Part shown: positions 34,172 to 43,200 of the stretch, in pieces
How the letters are laid out: every line of letters starts with the position of its first letter
Numbering within the stretch: position 1 is the stretch's first letter
Assembly (NCBI GenBank): GCA_964342385.1
Contig: CAYFGP010000002.1
Location: forward strand, 87,628-151,627
Direction: 5' to 3'
From: Oceanospirillum sp964342385
GTDB taxonomy: Bacteria > Pseudomonadota > Gammaproteobacteria > Pseudomonadales > Halomonadaceae
DNA: 64,000 nt
Made by a program: the position numbers and the translations under genes
Notes under the pieces: generated by a model
What the model saw: the letters and a program-made list of their open reading frames with translations, nothing else
What the model was told of the DNA's origin: nothing
Databases searched by the model: none

Positions 34172-35559
34172 GGTAACAGTCGCTCTTTCTCTGCTAACAC
34201 ACCAGCTACGGTAAAGAAGGAACCAAAGACCAGTACCTGATCCTGTTCAGTACTCTGTTCCAGGACCTTATCCAGTGCCAAGCTGACATTGTCAAACGCC
34301 TGACAATGCTGCCCCCCCTGTTCCTTCAGATAATTCACTATACGCTCAGCAGGTGTGGCTCTTGGACCATCCAGCTGCGCCACATACCATTCATCAAAGT
34401 GAGGTGCAGTAATCTCCAGCACCGCTTCGATATCTTTATCATCCAGCATACCCACCAGGGCGATACGCTTGCCCTGTTGAGACTGAGATTGCGGCTTACG
34501 CTGCAGTTGTTGCAGTACGTAGGTCGCAGCATGAGGGTTATGGGCCACATCCAACAGGAAACGGCCAATACGCTGCATACGTCCGGTCAGAGACGCTTGC
34601 TCAATCCCCTGATAGATCGCTGCAGTCGGTACCGAATGTTGCATCAGTTTCACCGCCTGAATCACAGTAGCGGCGTTATCGACTGGCAAACCGGGACGAG
34701 GCAGATTCAGGTATTGCTGCTGCAATTCACCCTGTTCTGACAGCTGCTGCCACTGCCATTTTTCGCTTTCTATATCAACCGTTCTTTCTATATCAACCGT
34801 GCTTTCTATGCCAGAAGCACTTGCGTCATTCTGACCGCCATCTTCTGATTGCCAACTGTACTCTTTACCCAGCTGATAGATACCACCACAGCCCAGAGTT
34901 TCAGCGGTTTCACGCACCGAGTTAGGAATCTTGCCTTCCAGTGAGCCAATCAGAGCGGGTACACCGGGACGGAAAATACCGGCTTTCTCACGACCGATCT
35001 GTTCAAGGTCGGAGCCTAACCAACTTTCATGATCCATCGCTACCGTGGTGACAATAGATAGATCAGGGTCGATCAGGTTAGCCGCATCAAGACGTCCACC
35101 AAGACCGATCTCCAGCACAGCGATATCCGGTTTCTGCTCGGCAAAAATCAGAAATGCTGCCAGAGTGCCAAACTCAAAATAGGTCAGGCTGATCTCTTCA
35201 CCTATGGGGTCTTTGCGGGCTTGTTCGATACGGGTAAATGCCTGACAGATGAGTTCATCACTGACCGGCTCCCCGTCCAAACAGATGCGTTCGTTATAAC
35301 GCAAAAAATGCGGTGAGGTATAACACCCCACCTTATATCCGGCACAACGCAGCACGGAGTCCAGCATCGCCACGGTCGAGCCCTTGCCATTGGTACCGGC
35401 CACGGTGACCACTTCGCAGGGCAGGGTCAACACATCCAGACGTGCCGCCACCTGGCGCAGACGATCCAGACCTAAGTCGATCTCTGAAGGATGAACCGCC
35501 TCCAGATAGGCCAACCACTGTTCCAGATTGGCCGTTGCTGTATCAATACCGGATTGCAT
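34168..35559 (-). CDS. folC: Bifunctional folylpolyglutamate/dihydrofolate synthase
   Basis: FolC adds glutamate to dihydropteroate and to folates. Mur-ligase-like P-loop VVTVAGTNGKGSTVAML is present, with GCYTSPHFLRYNERICLDG, AVLEIGLGGRLDAANLI and a C-terminal domain with RIALVGMLDDKDIEAVL. The length of 463 exceeds E. coli FolC (422). A hydrophilic insertion near residues 235-270, containing tandem TVDIER/TVDIES, explains part of this. It lies 6 bp after accD and overlaps the SPOR gene. Confidence 0.95.
   Translation of the reverse strand: MQSGIDTATANLEQWLAYLEAVHPSEIDLGLDRLRQVAARLDVLTLPCEVVTVAGTNGKGSTVAMLDSVLRCAGYKVGCYTSPHFLRYNERICLDGEPVSDELICQAFTRIEQARKDPIGEEISLTYFEFGTLAAFLIFAEQKPDIAVLEIGLGGRLDAANLIDPDLSIVTTVAMDHESWLGSDLEQIGREKAGIFRPGVPALIGSLEGKIPNSVRETAETLGCGGIYQLGKEYSWQSEDGGQNDASASGIESTVDIERTVDIESEKWQWQQLSEQGELQQQYLNLPRPGLPVDNAATVIQAVKLMQHSVPTAAIYQGIEQASLTGRMQRIGRFLLDVAHNPHAATYVLQQLQRKPQSQSQQGKRIALVGMLDDKDIEAVLEITAPHFDEWYVAQLDGPRATPAERIVNYLKEQGGQHCQAFDNVSLALDKVLEQSTEQDQVLVFGSFFTVAGVLAEKERLLP
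34766..34809. repeat. 18-bp tandem duplication within folC
   Basis: CTTTCTATATCAACCGTT at 34766-34783 is followed by a copy differing in the last base at 34784-34801 and the start of a third at 34802. It is in frame (six codons) and lies in a poorly conserved loop of FolC. Confidence 0.7.
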
Positions 35560-35565
35560 CGTATC

Positions 35566-36525
35566 TTATTCCGACTCTTTAGGCGCTTCAGCTTCTGCGT
35601 CGGCCTGCTCAGGTTTATCCTGAACTTCAGGCTTAGACTCTTCTTCCTGTGGCTTAGCATCAACAGCCACAGAAGGCTGGTTGGTCAGCTTACGCAGAAT
35701 CGCCGCCAGACGCTCACGCATCTCATGACGGTGCAGAATCATATCAACCGTGCCGTGCTCCAACAGGAACTCACTGCGCTGGAAACCTTCCGGCAGTTTT
35801 TCACGTACGGTCTGTTCGATCACACGCGGACCGGCAAAACCACACAGGGCAAATGGCTCAGCCACGTTCAGGTCACCCAGCATCGCCAGACTCGCCGATA
35901 CACCACCGTAAACCGGATCGGTCAGTACGGAGATATAAGGGATACCCGCTTGCTTCAGCTTCTCAAGTGCTGCACTGGTACGGGCCATCTGCATCAGGGA
36001 GAACAGCGCTTCCTGCATACGGGCACCACCACTGGCGGAGAAACAGATAAACGGAAGACCTTCTTCCAGTGCCAGTTCAGCGGCCTTAACAAAGCGCTGC
36101 CCCACCACAGAACCCATTGAGCCGCCCATAAAGCTGAACTCAAAGGCACAGGCGATCACTTCAACGCCTTCAACCTTACCGCGCATCACGATCAGAGCAT
36201 CCTTCTCATCGGTGCTCTTCTGTGCGGCAGACAGGCGGTCTTTATACTTTTTGGAATCTTTAAACTTCAGACGATCTACTGGCTCGATATCCGAAAACAG
36301 TTCGCTACGGCCATCTTCATCCAGGAAGGTGCCCAGACGCTTACGGGCAGTCAGACGCATATGGTGATCGCACTTAGGGCATACGTTCTGAGTTTTCTCT
36401 AACTCAGGCAGGTACAGTACGGATTCACACTTAGGACATTTGCGCCACAGACCTTCCGGGATATTGGTGCGGCGGTTTCGCTCGGAACGAACGATCGAAG
36501 GAACAATCTTTTCAAGCCAACTCAT
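35566..36525 (-). CDS. accD: Acetyl-CoA carboxylase carboxyltransferase subunit beta
   Basis: AccD with AccA transfers carboxyl from biotin to acetyl-CoA, giving malonyl-CoA for fatty acid synthesis. A zinc ribbon near the N-terminus has CPKCESVLY and CPKCDHHMRL. The carboxyltransferase core has GGSMGSVVGQRFVKAAE, FSASGGARMQEALFSLMQM and DPVYGGVSASLAMLGD. A Glu/Pro-rich tail of about 30 residues ends the 319-residue protein. The ribosome binding site is weak. It lies between trpA and folC, as in pseudomonads. Confidence 0.97.
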   Translation of the reverse strand: MSWLEKIVPSIVRSERNRRTNIPEGLWRKCPKCESVLYLPELEKTQNVCPKCDHHMRLTARKRLGTFLDEDGRSELFSDIEPVDRLKFKDSKKYKDRLSAAQKSTDEKDALIVMRGKVEGVEVIACAFEFSFMGGSMGSVVGQRFVKAAELALEEGLPFICFSASGGARMQEALFSLMQMARTSAALEKLKQAGIPYISVLTDPVYGGVSASLAMLGDLNVAEPFALCGFAGPRVIEQTVREKLPEGFQRSEFLLEHGTVDMILHRHEMRERLAAILRKLTNQPSVAVDAKPQEEESKPEVQDKPEQADAEAEAPKESE

Positions 36526-36558
36526 ATAATTACTACTTCAGCAAAGTCATAATAGCTA

Positions 36559-36576
36559 GGCCGCCCGAAGGCGGCC
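36559..36576. terminator. GC-rich hairpin upstream of accD
   Basis: GGCCGCC/GGCGGCC forms a perfect 7-bp stem with a CGAA tetraloop in the trpA-accD gap. With no T-run it may be a second terminator or a leader structure of accD. Confidence 0.5.
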
Positions 36577-36605
36577 AGCAGAGATCTATCATTGCACCTG
36601 ATGAC

Positions 36606-36628
36606 AGAAGCCTCACTCAGAGGCTTCT
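36606..36628 (-). terminator. Hairpin after trpA
   Basis: AGAAGCCTC/GAGGCTTCT forms a perfect 9-bp stem with a 5-nt loop, 10 bp after the trpA stop codon. The T-run is poor, so strength is uncertain. It would separate trpFBA from accD. Confidence 0.6.
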
Positions 36629-36637
36629 ATATTTAAA

Positions 36638-37441
36638 TCAGGCGTCCATGGCTGTACGCATCTCGCTCAAAGGCTCCTGCAGTGCTGCGGCGATCTGATC
36701 TGGCTGTTCAGCCAGCTCAGCAACCTTTTTAACCAGCACACTACCGACAATCGCGCCATCAGACACACGACTGATGGCGGCAGCAGAAGCACCATCGCGA
36801 ATACCAAAGCCTACCGCTACTGGGACAGAAGTAATCTTTTTCAGTTCAGCAACTTTTTCAGCAACGGCATCAGTATCCAGTGTTGCAGAGCCCGTTACCC
36901 CTTTAATGGAGACATAGTACAGGTAACCGGATGCATGGCTGGCTATTTTAGCCGCTCGAGCCGCTGTTGTGGTAGGGGCAATTAAGAAAATCATGTCAAT
37001 GCCGGCATCTTTTAGTAAAGGTGCCACATCATCCGCCTCTTCCGGTGGCAGATCCACCGTCAACAGACCATCAACACCGGCTGCTTTTGCCTTCTGAGCA
37101 AAATTGCCATAGCCCATATGCTCAATCGGGTTCAGGTAGCCCATCAGTACCACTGGCGTGTCTGCATCCGTTTGACGGAACTCAGCCACCATAGCCAGAA
37201 TACCTTCAAGCGTGGTACCTGCAGCCAACGAACGCTCGTGCGCCTTCTGGATCACTTCACCGTCCGCCATAGGATCGGAGAAAGGAATACCCAACTCGAT
37301 CATATCCGCACCGGCTTCAACCAGTGCGTGCATAAGGCCTACGGTATATTCAGGCTTAGGGTCACCACCAGTGATATAAGGAATCAGCGCCTTTTTGCCC
37401 TGCTCATTCAGTTGAGCAAACTTCTGTTCAATTCTGGACAT
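36638..37441 (-). CDS. trpA: Tryptophan synthase alpha chain
   Basis: TrpA cleaves indole-3-glycerol phosphate and channels indole to TrpB. Motifs are FAQLNEQGKKALIPYITGGD, the catalytic Glu in MIELGIPFSDPMADG, and catalytic Asp in GVDGLLTVDLPPEE. GFGIRDGASAA and GAIVGSVLVK form the phosphate site. GAGG lies 6 nt before the ATG at 37441, giving 267 residues; the frame extends four codons more to 37453, which is less likely because trpB ends at 37450. Confidence 0.96.
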   Translation of the reverse strand: MSRIEQKFAQLNEQGKKALIPYITGGDPKPEYTVGLMHALVEAGADMIELGIPFSDPMADGEVIQKAHERSLAAGTTLEGILAMVAEFRQTDADTPVVLMGYLNPIEHMGYGNFAQKAKAAGVDGLLTVDLPPEEADDVAPLLKDAGIDMIFLIAPTTTAARAAKIASHASGYLYYVSIKGVTGSATLDTDAVAEKVAELKKITSVPVAVGFGIRDGASAAAISRVSDGAIVGSVLVKKVAELAEQPDQIAAALQEPLSEMRTAMDA

Positions 37442-37449
37442 CATCAACC

Positions 37450-38670
37450 TCACACCGTAATGCCATCAATACCTGCTACCGTGTGGATATCTTTATCGCC
37501 ACGGCCAGACAGGTTGATGATGATCTGTTGATCAGGACTCATGGTTTGAGCCAGTTTGCGGCCATAGGCCAGAGCATGACTACTTTCCAGTGCCGGCATA
37601 ATGCCTTCAACACGGGTCAGTTCACGGAAGGCACTCAGTACCTCTTCATCAGCAGCAGCTACGTAGTTCACACGACCCACATCTTTCAGGTAAGCGTGCT
37701 CAGGACCAACACCTGGGTAATCCAGACCCGCAGATACCGAATGAGTCTCGATAATCTGACCGTCGTGATCCTGCATCAGGTAGGTACGGTTACCGTGCAA
37801 TACACCCGGTGAACCTTCACACAGTGGCGCGGCATGACGACCACTATCCAGACCATCACCTGCAGCTTCGACACCGTACATCGCCACGGATTCGTCGGCC
37901 AGGAATGGGTAGAACAGGCCCATAGCGTTGGAACCACCGCCAACACAAGCTACCAGCGCATCTGGCAGACGACCGGTTTGGGTCAAACTCTGTTCACGGG
38001 CTTCACGGCCAATGACGGAGTTAAAATCACGTACCAGCTGAGGATAAGGGTGAGGACCAGCCACAGTACCGATAATGTAGAACGTGCTGTCGACATTGGT
38101 CACCCAGTCACGCATCGCTTCGTTCATGGCGTCTTTCAGGGTGCGGGAACCGGATTCTACCGCGTTCACTTTCGCACCTAACAGCTTCATACGGTAAACG
38201 TTCAGCGCCTGACGCTGCACATCTTCCGCACCCATATAGATCTCACACTCCAGACCTAAACGAGCGGCTACAGTCGCCGTCGCAACACCATGCTGACCAG
38301 CACCGGTTTCAGCAATCACACGGGGTTTACCTGTGTATTTTGCCAACAGCGCCTGACCGATGGTGTTATTCACCTTGTGTGCACCGGTATGATTCAGATC
38401 TTCGCGCTTCAGATAAATCTGCGCTCCACCCAGCATCCGTGACCATCGTTCTGCGTGGTAAAGTGGCGAAGGACGACCCACATAATGGGCCAGATCTTTA
38501 TCAAACTCAGCCTGAAAATCAGGATCAGCCGACAGCTTTTTATAAGTAGTTTCTAATTCTTCTAACGCATAGCTCAGCGTTTCTGAAACAAAACGACCGC
38601 CGTAAGGGCCAAAGTGGCCTCTATCGTCTGGCAGTTGCATCAGTTCAGCATAGGTGTTCGCCTTGGTCAC
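37450..38670 (-). CDS. trpB: Tryptophan synthase beta chain
   Basis: TrpB is the PLP subunit joining indole and serine. It opens with GHFGPYGGRFVSETL, carries the PLP Lys in EDLNHTGAHKVNNTIGQAL, then ETGAGQHGVATATVAA and the phosphate-binding loop CVGGGSNAMGLFYPF. The 406 residues are typical (TrpB1 class). The GTG start overlaps the trpF stop by 4 bp with AGAGGTG upstream, and trpA follows after 8 bp, so the three are coupled. Confidence 0.97.
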   Translation of the reverse strand: MTKANTYAELMQLPDDRGHFGPYGGRFVSETLSYALEELETTYKKLSADPDFQAEFDKDLAHYVGRPSPLYHAERWSRMLGGAQIYLKREDLNHTGAHKVNNTIGQALLAKYTGKPRVIAETGAGQHGVATATVAARLGLECEIYMGAEDVQRQALNVYRMKLLGAKVNAVESGSRTLKDAMNEAMRDWVTNVDSTFYIIGTVAGPHPYPQLVRDFNSVIGREAREQSLTQTGRLPDALVACVGGGSNAMGLFYPFLADESVAMYGVEAAGDGLDSGRHAAPLCEGSPGVLHGNRTYLMQDHDGQIIETHSVSAGLDYPGVGPEHAYLKDVGRVNYVAAADEEVLSAFRELTRVEGIMPALESSHALAYGRKLAQTMSPDQQIIINLSGRGDKDIHTVAGIDGITV

Positions 38671-39284
38671 GGATTTGCACCTCTAATAAATGCATGAATT
38701 TTAACGGGATCCTTGATCCCTTTACTGGCTTCAACACCGCCGGAGACATCAACAGCATAGGGTTTTACCTGTTGAACGGCTGTGCTGATATTCTCCGGAG
38801 TTAAGCCCCCGGCTAATATAATCGCTTGGGCAGACTGTGCTGGGATCAATTCCCAGTTAAAGGTCTCCCCGGTACCACCAGGCACTCCTGGACGATAACT
38901 GTCCAACAGAATAGCCCTGGCAGCGTGAAACTGGTTGAGATTCTGCTGCAGACTGTCGGCATCACGCACACGCAGTGCTTTGATCCACGCGCAGCCAAAT
39001 TGCTGACAGTAATCGGCGTTCTCATCGCCATGGAACTGCAACAGATCCACCTGAGTCAGCGCCATTATACGACGAACCTCCGCCTCCGGTTCATTTACGA
39101 ACAGGGCAACGGTGGTCACAAAAGGCGGTAGCTGAGCAATAATCTCAGCGGCCTTTTCTGGCTCAATATAACGGGGACTGGGTGGATAAAAGACAAAACC
39201 CAGGGCATCGGCACCGGCCTCAATCGCCGTCAGGGCGTCTTCTAACCGGGTAATACCACAGATTTTAACGCGTGTTTTCGACAT
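38667..39284 (-). CDS. trpF: Phosphoribosylanthranilate isomerase
   Basis: TrpF converts N-(5'-phosphoribosyl)anthranilate to CdRP in tryptophan synthesis. VKICGITRLEDALTAIEAGA contains the catalytic Cys; GFVFYPPSPRYI, LLQFHGDENADYC, the Asp-containing DSYRPGVPGGTGETFNW and a C-terminal phosphate loop VDVSGGVEASKGIKD follow. The 205-residue length is standard for the monofunctional enzyme. trpC, trpD and trpE are not in the window. Confidence 0.96.
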   Translation of the reverse strand: MSKTRVKICGITRLEDALTAIEAGADALGFVFYPPSPRYIEPEKAAEIIAQLPPFVTTVALFVNEPEAEVRRIMALTQVDLLQFHGDENADYCQQFGCAWIKALRVRDADSLQQNLNQFHAARAILLDSYRPGVPGGTGETFNWELIPAQSAQAIILAGGLTPENISTAVQQVKPYAVDVSGGVEASKGIKDPVKIHAFIRGANP

Positions 39285-39386
39285 AATCTTCTTCTGGATC
39301 AGGCTTGCCTAAGACGTTGTTTATCGAATGTCGCAACGAGCGCTGCAATCATACCACTACGCCTTAGTCACAAACCTCTATTTAAT

Positions 39387-39462
39387 CATACTGAGAAAGT
39401 GAAAGCATACAGAGAAAACGCCAGCCTACTGAAAAAGCTACAGCATGCTGAGAAAATGAGGG
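39387..39462. repeat. 19-bp tandem repeat spanning the truA stop codon
   Basis: Four copies begin at 39387, 39406, 39425 and 39444, an exact 19-bp period. Cores are CATACTGAGAAAG, CATACAGAGAAAA, CCTACTGAAAAAG and CATGCTGAGAAAA. The last includes the final truA codons (FLSML) on the minus strand; the copy at 39387 also reads FLSMIK then stop. Confidence 0.7.
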
Positions 39463-40271
39463 CCTAATGGTAGTTTGGGCAATGCAAACTCATCGGGATA
39501 GATCGCCTCAACAAAATACAAACCATTGGGCTTAGCAGTTACGCCACCCTGAGTACGATCACGCAACGCCAGCAGTTCGCCCATCCACTCAACCGGCTTT
39601 TCTCCGCTACCGATAGACAACAAAGCACCGACAATATTACGGATCATATGGTGGACAAAAGCATTGGCCCGGATCTCCATAATCACCAGAGAACCATGGC
39701 GAAACACTTTTGCTTCTTCGATATTGCGCCAAGGCGTATTGGATTGACAACCCGCTGCACGGAAGGAAGAAAAGTCATTCTCACCTAACAATAGCTGCAC
39801 CGCCTGATGCATCTTATCGGCATCCAGAGGCTGATCGAACCAGGTCAGCTGATCATGCATCAGTGCAGGACGCACACGTTGGTTATAGATCACATAACGG
39901 TAGCGACGGGCCACGGCCGAGTAACGGGCATGGAAATCATCACTGACAGGCACCGCCCAACGCACCGCAATATCATTGGGCAGATTGGTATTGGTCCCGT
40001 AGACCCAGGCCTTGCTGGAACGCTTAGCGGTGGTATCGAAATGCACAACCTGATTAGAACCGTGTACACCGGTATCGGTACGGCCTGAACACATCACACG
40101 GATCGGCTCATTGGCCACTTTACTCAAGGCAGTCTCCAGGGTTTCCTGGACACTGCGTACACCGGGTTGCTGGGCTTGCCAGCCATGGTATCCGGCACCG
40201 TTATACTCAATACTGAGCGCATAACGGCCCGGACGACCATTATCATCGAGAAAAATAGGAAATTCGCTCAT
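39438..40271 (-). CDS. truA: tRNA pseudouridine(38-40) synthase
   Basis: TruA isomerises uridines 38-40 in the anticodon arm of tRNAs. ALSIEYNGAGYHGWQ near the N-terminus and CSGRTDTGVHGSNQVVHFDT contain the family pattern, with the nucleophile Asp66. FVHHMIRNIVGALLSIGSGE closes the fold. The 277 residues are normal. It lies one base after the fimV stop codon, so it is probably co-transcribed with fimV. The 3' end is embedded in a 19-bp tandem repeat. Confidence 0.96.
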   Translation of the reverse strand: MSEFPIFLDDNGRPGRYALSIEYNGAGYHGWQAQQPGVRSVQETLETALSKVANEPIRVMCSGRTDTGVHGSNQVVHFDTTAKRSSKAWVYGTNTNLPNDIAVRWAVPVSDDFHARYSAVARRYRYVIYNQRVRPALMHDQLTWFDQPLDADKMHQAVQLLLGENDFSSFRAAGCQSNTPWRNIEEAKVFRHGSLVIMEIRANAFVHHMIRNIVGALLSIGSGEKPVEWMGELLALRDRTQGGVTAKPNGLYFVEAIYPDEFALPKLPLGPHFLSML

Positions 40272-40272
40272 A

Positions 40273-43200
40273 TCAGCCTTTCAGCTTCTCCATCAATTTT
40301 TGAGCGTCTTCCATTTGCTCAGGGTTTCCACGTTGCAGTACTTCCTGCAACGCTTCCATCGCCGAGTCTGAATTGCCCATATCAATATAAGCACGGGCCA
40401 GATCTAACTTGATCGACGGATCTTCATTTTCGTCCAGAATATCGTCGATATTTAGCAGCTCATCGTCTTCGTCATCCAGAAGATCATCTTCTGTCATGCT
40501 GATCTCTGAGATATCACCTAAATCAGCAAGTTCATCAAAGCTATCCTGAGGCTTATCGTCCAGTGTTGGTGACAGCTCATCCAGATCAGCCGAGAACTCT
40601 TCAAGCGATGGCGACAGATCATCCAAGCTATCTAAATCACTGATACTATCCAAGTCGCTGATAGCGTCTAAATCATCAAGAGCATCTAAGCCATCATCAG
40701 CCAGATCCTGCCCCATCAGATCTTCCAAACTATCCAGCTCTAATACGTCATTGCCATCGACTTGAACCGTTTCACTGGCCACAGGAATATCATCCAGTGC
40801 ACCGGCACCTTGAGATTCTCCAGCGCCCATAGTCAGGTCATCCAGATCCTCAAGGAACTCTTCGGTATCAGAGCGCAAAGCTTCCTGAGTATCAGTAAAC
40901 TGGTAGTCCAGATCATCTGCCTCAGCACTTTCAGCGGTTAACTCACCAAACTCAAAATCATCTTGATCTAAAGGCTCGGGTTTACCCAGATCCTGAGGTT
41001 CCAAATTCACCAGCGGTGAATCATCCTGCTCTGCGATATCATCGCCAAAGTCCAGATCAACCAGCTCAATATCAAGATCGGTCAGCTCATCCTCGGCACT
41101 GTCAGAGCCCTCTGTATCAGCAGCAGATGTCAGCTGCTCAGACTGCTCTTCCGAGTAACGACCAAAGTCTTGCTCCAGAGCATCCAGCTCTTTGCTTAAA
41201 TCGATTGGATCGTCTTCACCCAGATCTGATGCAGAGTTCACATCCAGATTATCTGAAGGCTCATCAATAGCAAGGAAGTCATCCGCCGATAACTCTTCAG
41301 CGTTATCTCCTACCGCATTATCCAGTTCAACAAGATCCATAGGATCAAAGCTGTCTTCCGGCGCAATGTCATCGGCCAGATCCAGATCGGTCATATCGAT
41401 ATCTGCGACATCCGTTACCGGCTGTACTTTGTCGTACAAGTTTTGCTGCAGGGACAGCGCAGATTCTAGCGCAGAGACATCACCGGAGGACTGAAGCTGG
41501 CGCAGCTCATGGTCGAAGGTGGCTTCATCTTCCAGCTCCACCAGTACTTCCATAAACTTAAGACGCAGCTCATTATTGGCTTCATCTTCACCCAGCGCAC
41601 CTTGCAATACACCTGCAGCCTGCTCATATTGACCGGATTCCATGTACTGTTGAGCATCCTGAATCGGGTCAACCGCAGCAATTTCCTCCGACTCGACACC
41701 CTCTTCTGGAGCAATATCATCCAGATCGATATCCAACTCTGTATCATCGATTGCATCAGCAGAGGCTTCAGAAGGTACCAATTCGTTTAATAACGCAGGA
41801 TCAAACTCTTCTTCAACCTGTGACAACTCAGCATCAATATCAACAGCAATATCTTCTTCGATACTAGGATCAAAGGCATCCTCCAGCTCGAAGTCCACTT
41901 CAATATTAGACTCGGTGCTGTTATCAACCAGAGACAACTCTTCTGTTGGCTCAAAGTCATCCATCTCATCCAGAGACAGATCTGACAAATCATCTAACTC
42001 AGCACTGATATCAATCTCTGGCTCGGAGCTATCTCCTGACAGATCACTTAGATCATCCAGTTCAGCGCTAATATCAATATCGGATTCTGCGCTCTCCTCC
42101 GACAGATCCAAATTACTTAGATCATCTAATTCAGCACTGATATCAATATCGGATTCCGCGCTCTCCTCCGACAGATCCAAATTACTTAGATCATCTAATT
42201 CAGCACTGATATNNNNNNNNNNNNNNNNNNNNNNNNNNNNNNNNNNNNNNNNNNNNNNNNNNNNNNNNNNNNNNNNNNNNNNNNNNNNNNNNNNNNNNNN
42301 NNNNNNNNNNNNCAATATCGGATTCCGCGCTTTCCTCCGACAGATCCAAATTACTCAGATCATCCAGCTCAGCACTGATATCTATTTCATTATCCTGAGT
42401 TAACGCATCTATATCAGCTTCCGGTGCCGATGAGATCTCATCTGTTAACTCAGCTGGCTGCTTTTTTGCGTCCTCCTCGGACGTATCACCCAGGTCACCT
42501 AAATCCAGCTCTTCATCCAGGTCGAAATCACCTAAGTCCAGGTCGTCTAGCTCCATATCACCGCTGGAATCGTCCCCCAGGTCACCCAGATCCAAATCAT
42601 CCAGTTCCATATCGCCACTGGAATCACCGCCTAAGTCGCCCAGTCCCAGATCATCGGATAGGTCTGCCGGAGCTTCAACAGCCTCTTCAGCCAGAGTATC
42701 GCCACTATCAAGATCATCCAGGTTTAGATCATCTCCCAGATCTTCCATATCCAGATCACCGTCTAGGCTTAAGTCATCGCCCAGATCGGCCCCTAGACCG
42801 TCATCTAGACCACCACCTAAGTCTCCGCCTAGATCATCATCCAGACCACCGCCTAAATCTCCACCCAGATCATCATCCAGGCTTAGGTCACTGCCCAGAT
42901 CACCGCCTAAGTCTCCACCCAGGTCATCATCCAGGCTTAAGTCTCCGCCCAGATCGCCGCCTAAGTCGTCATCCAGACCACCGCCTAAATCTCCACCCAG
43001 GTCATCATCCAGGCTTAAATCACCGCCCAGATCGCCGCCTAAATCATCATCCAGACCACCACTCAAGTCTCCGCCCAGATCATCATCTAAGCTCAAGTCA
43101 TCCGGTAGATCATCAGATAGTGCATCAGCCGCCGCTAAACCTGCAGCACCGGCTCCTGCTCCCATGGCCAGATCACCCATGGAGCTATCATCGTCAGAGC

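Noticed and set aside
42213..42312. True frameshift splitting fimV into two genes
   Set aside because: The apparent frame change depends on a 100-N placeholder of unknown length; both halves match FimV and share the repeat.
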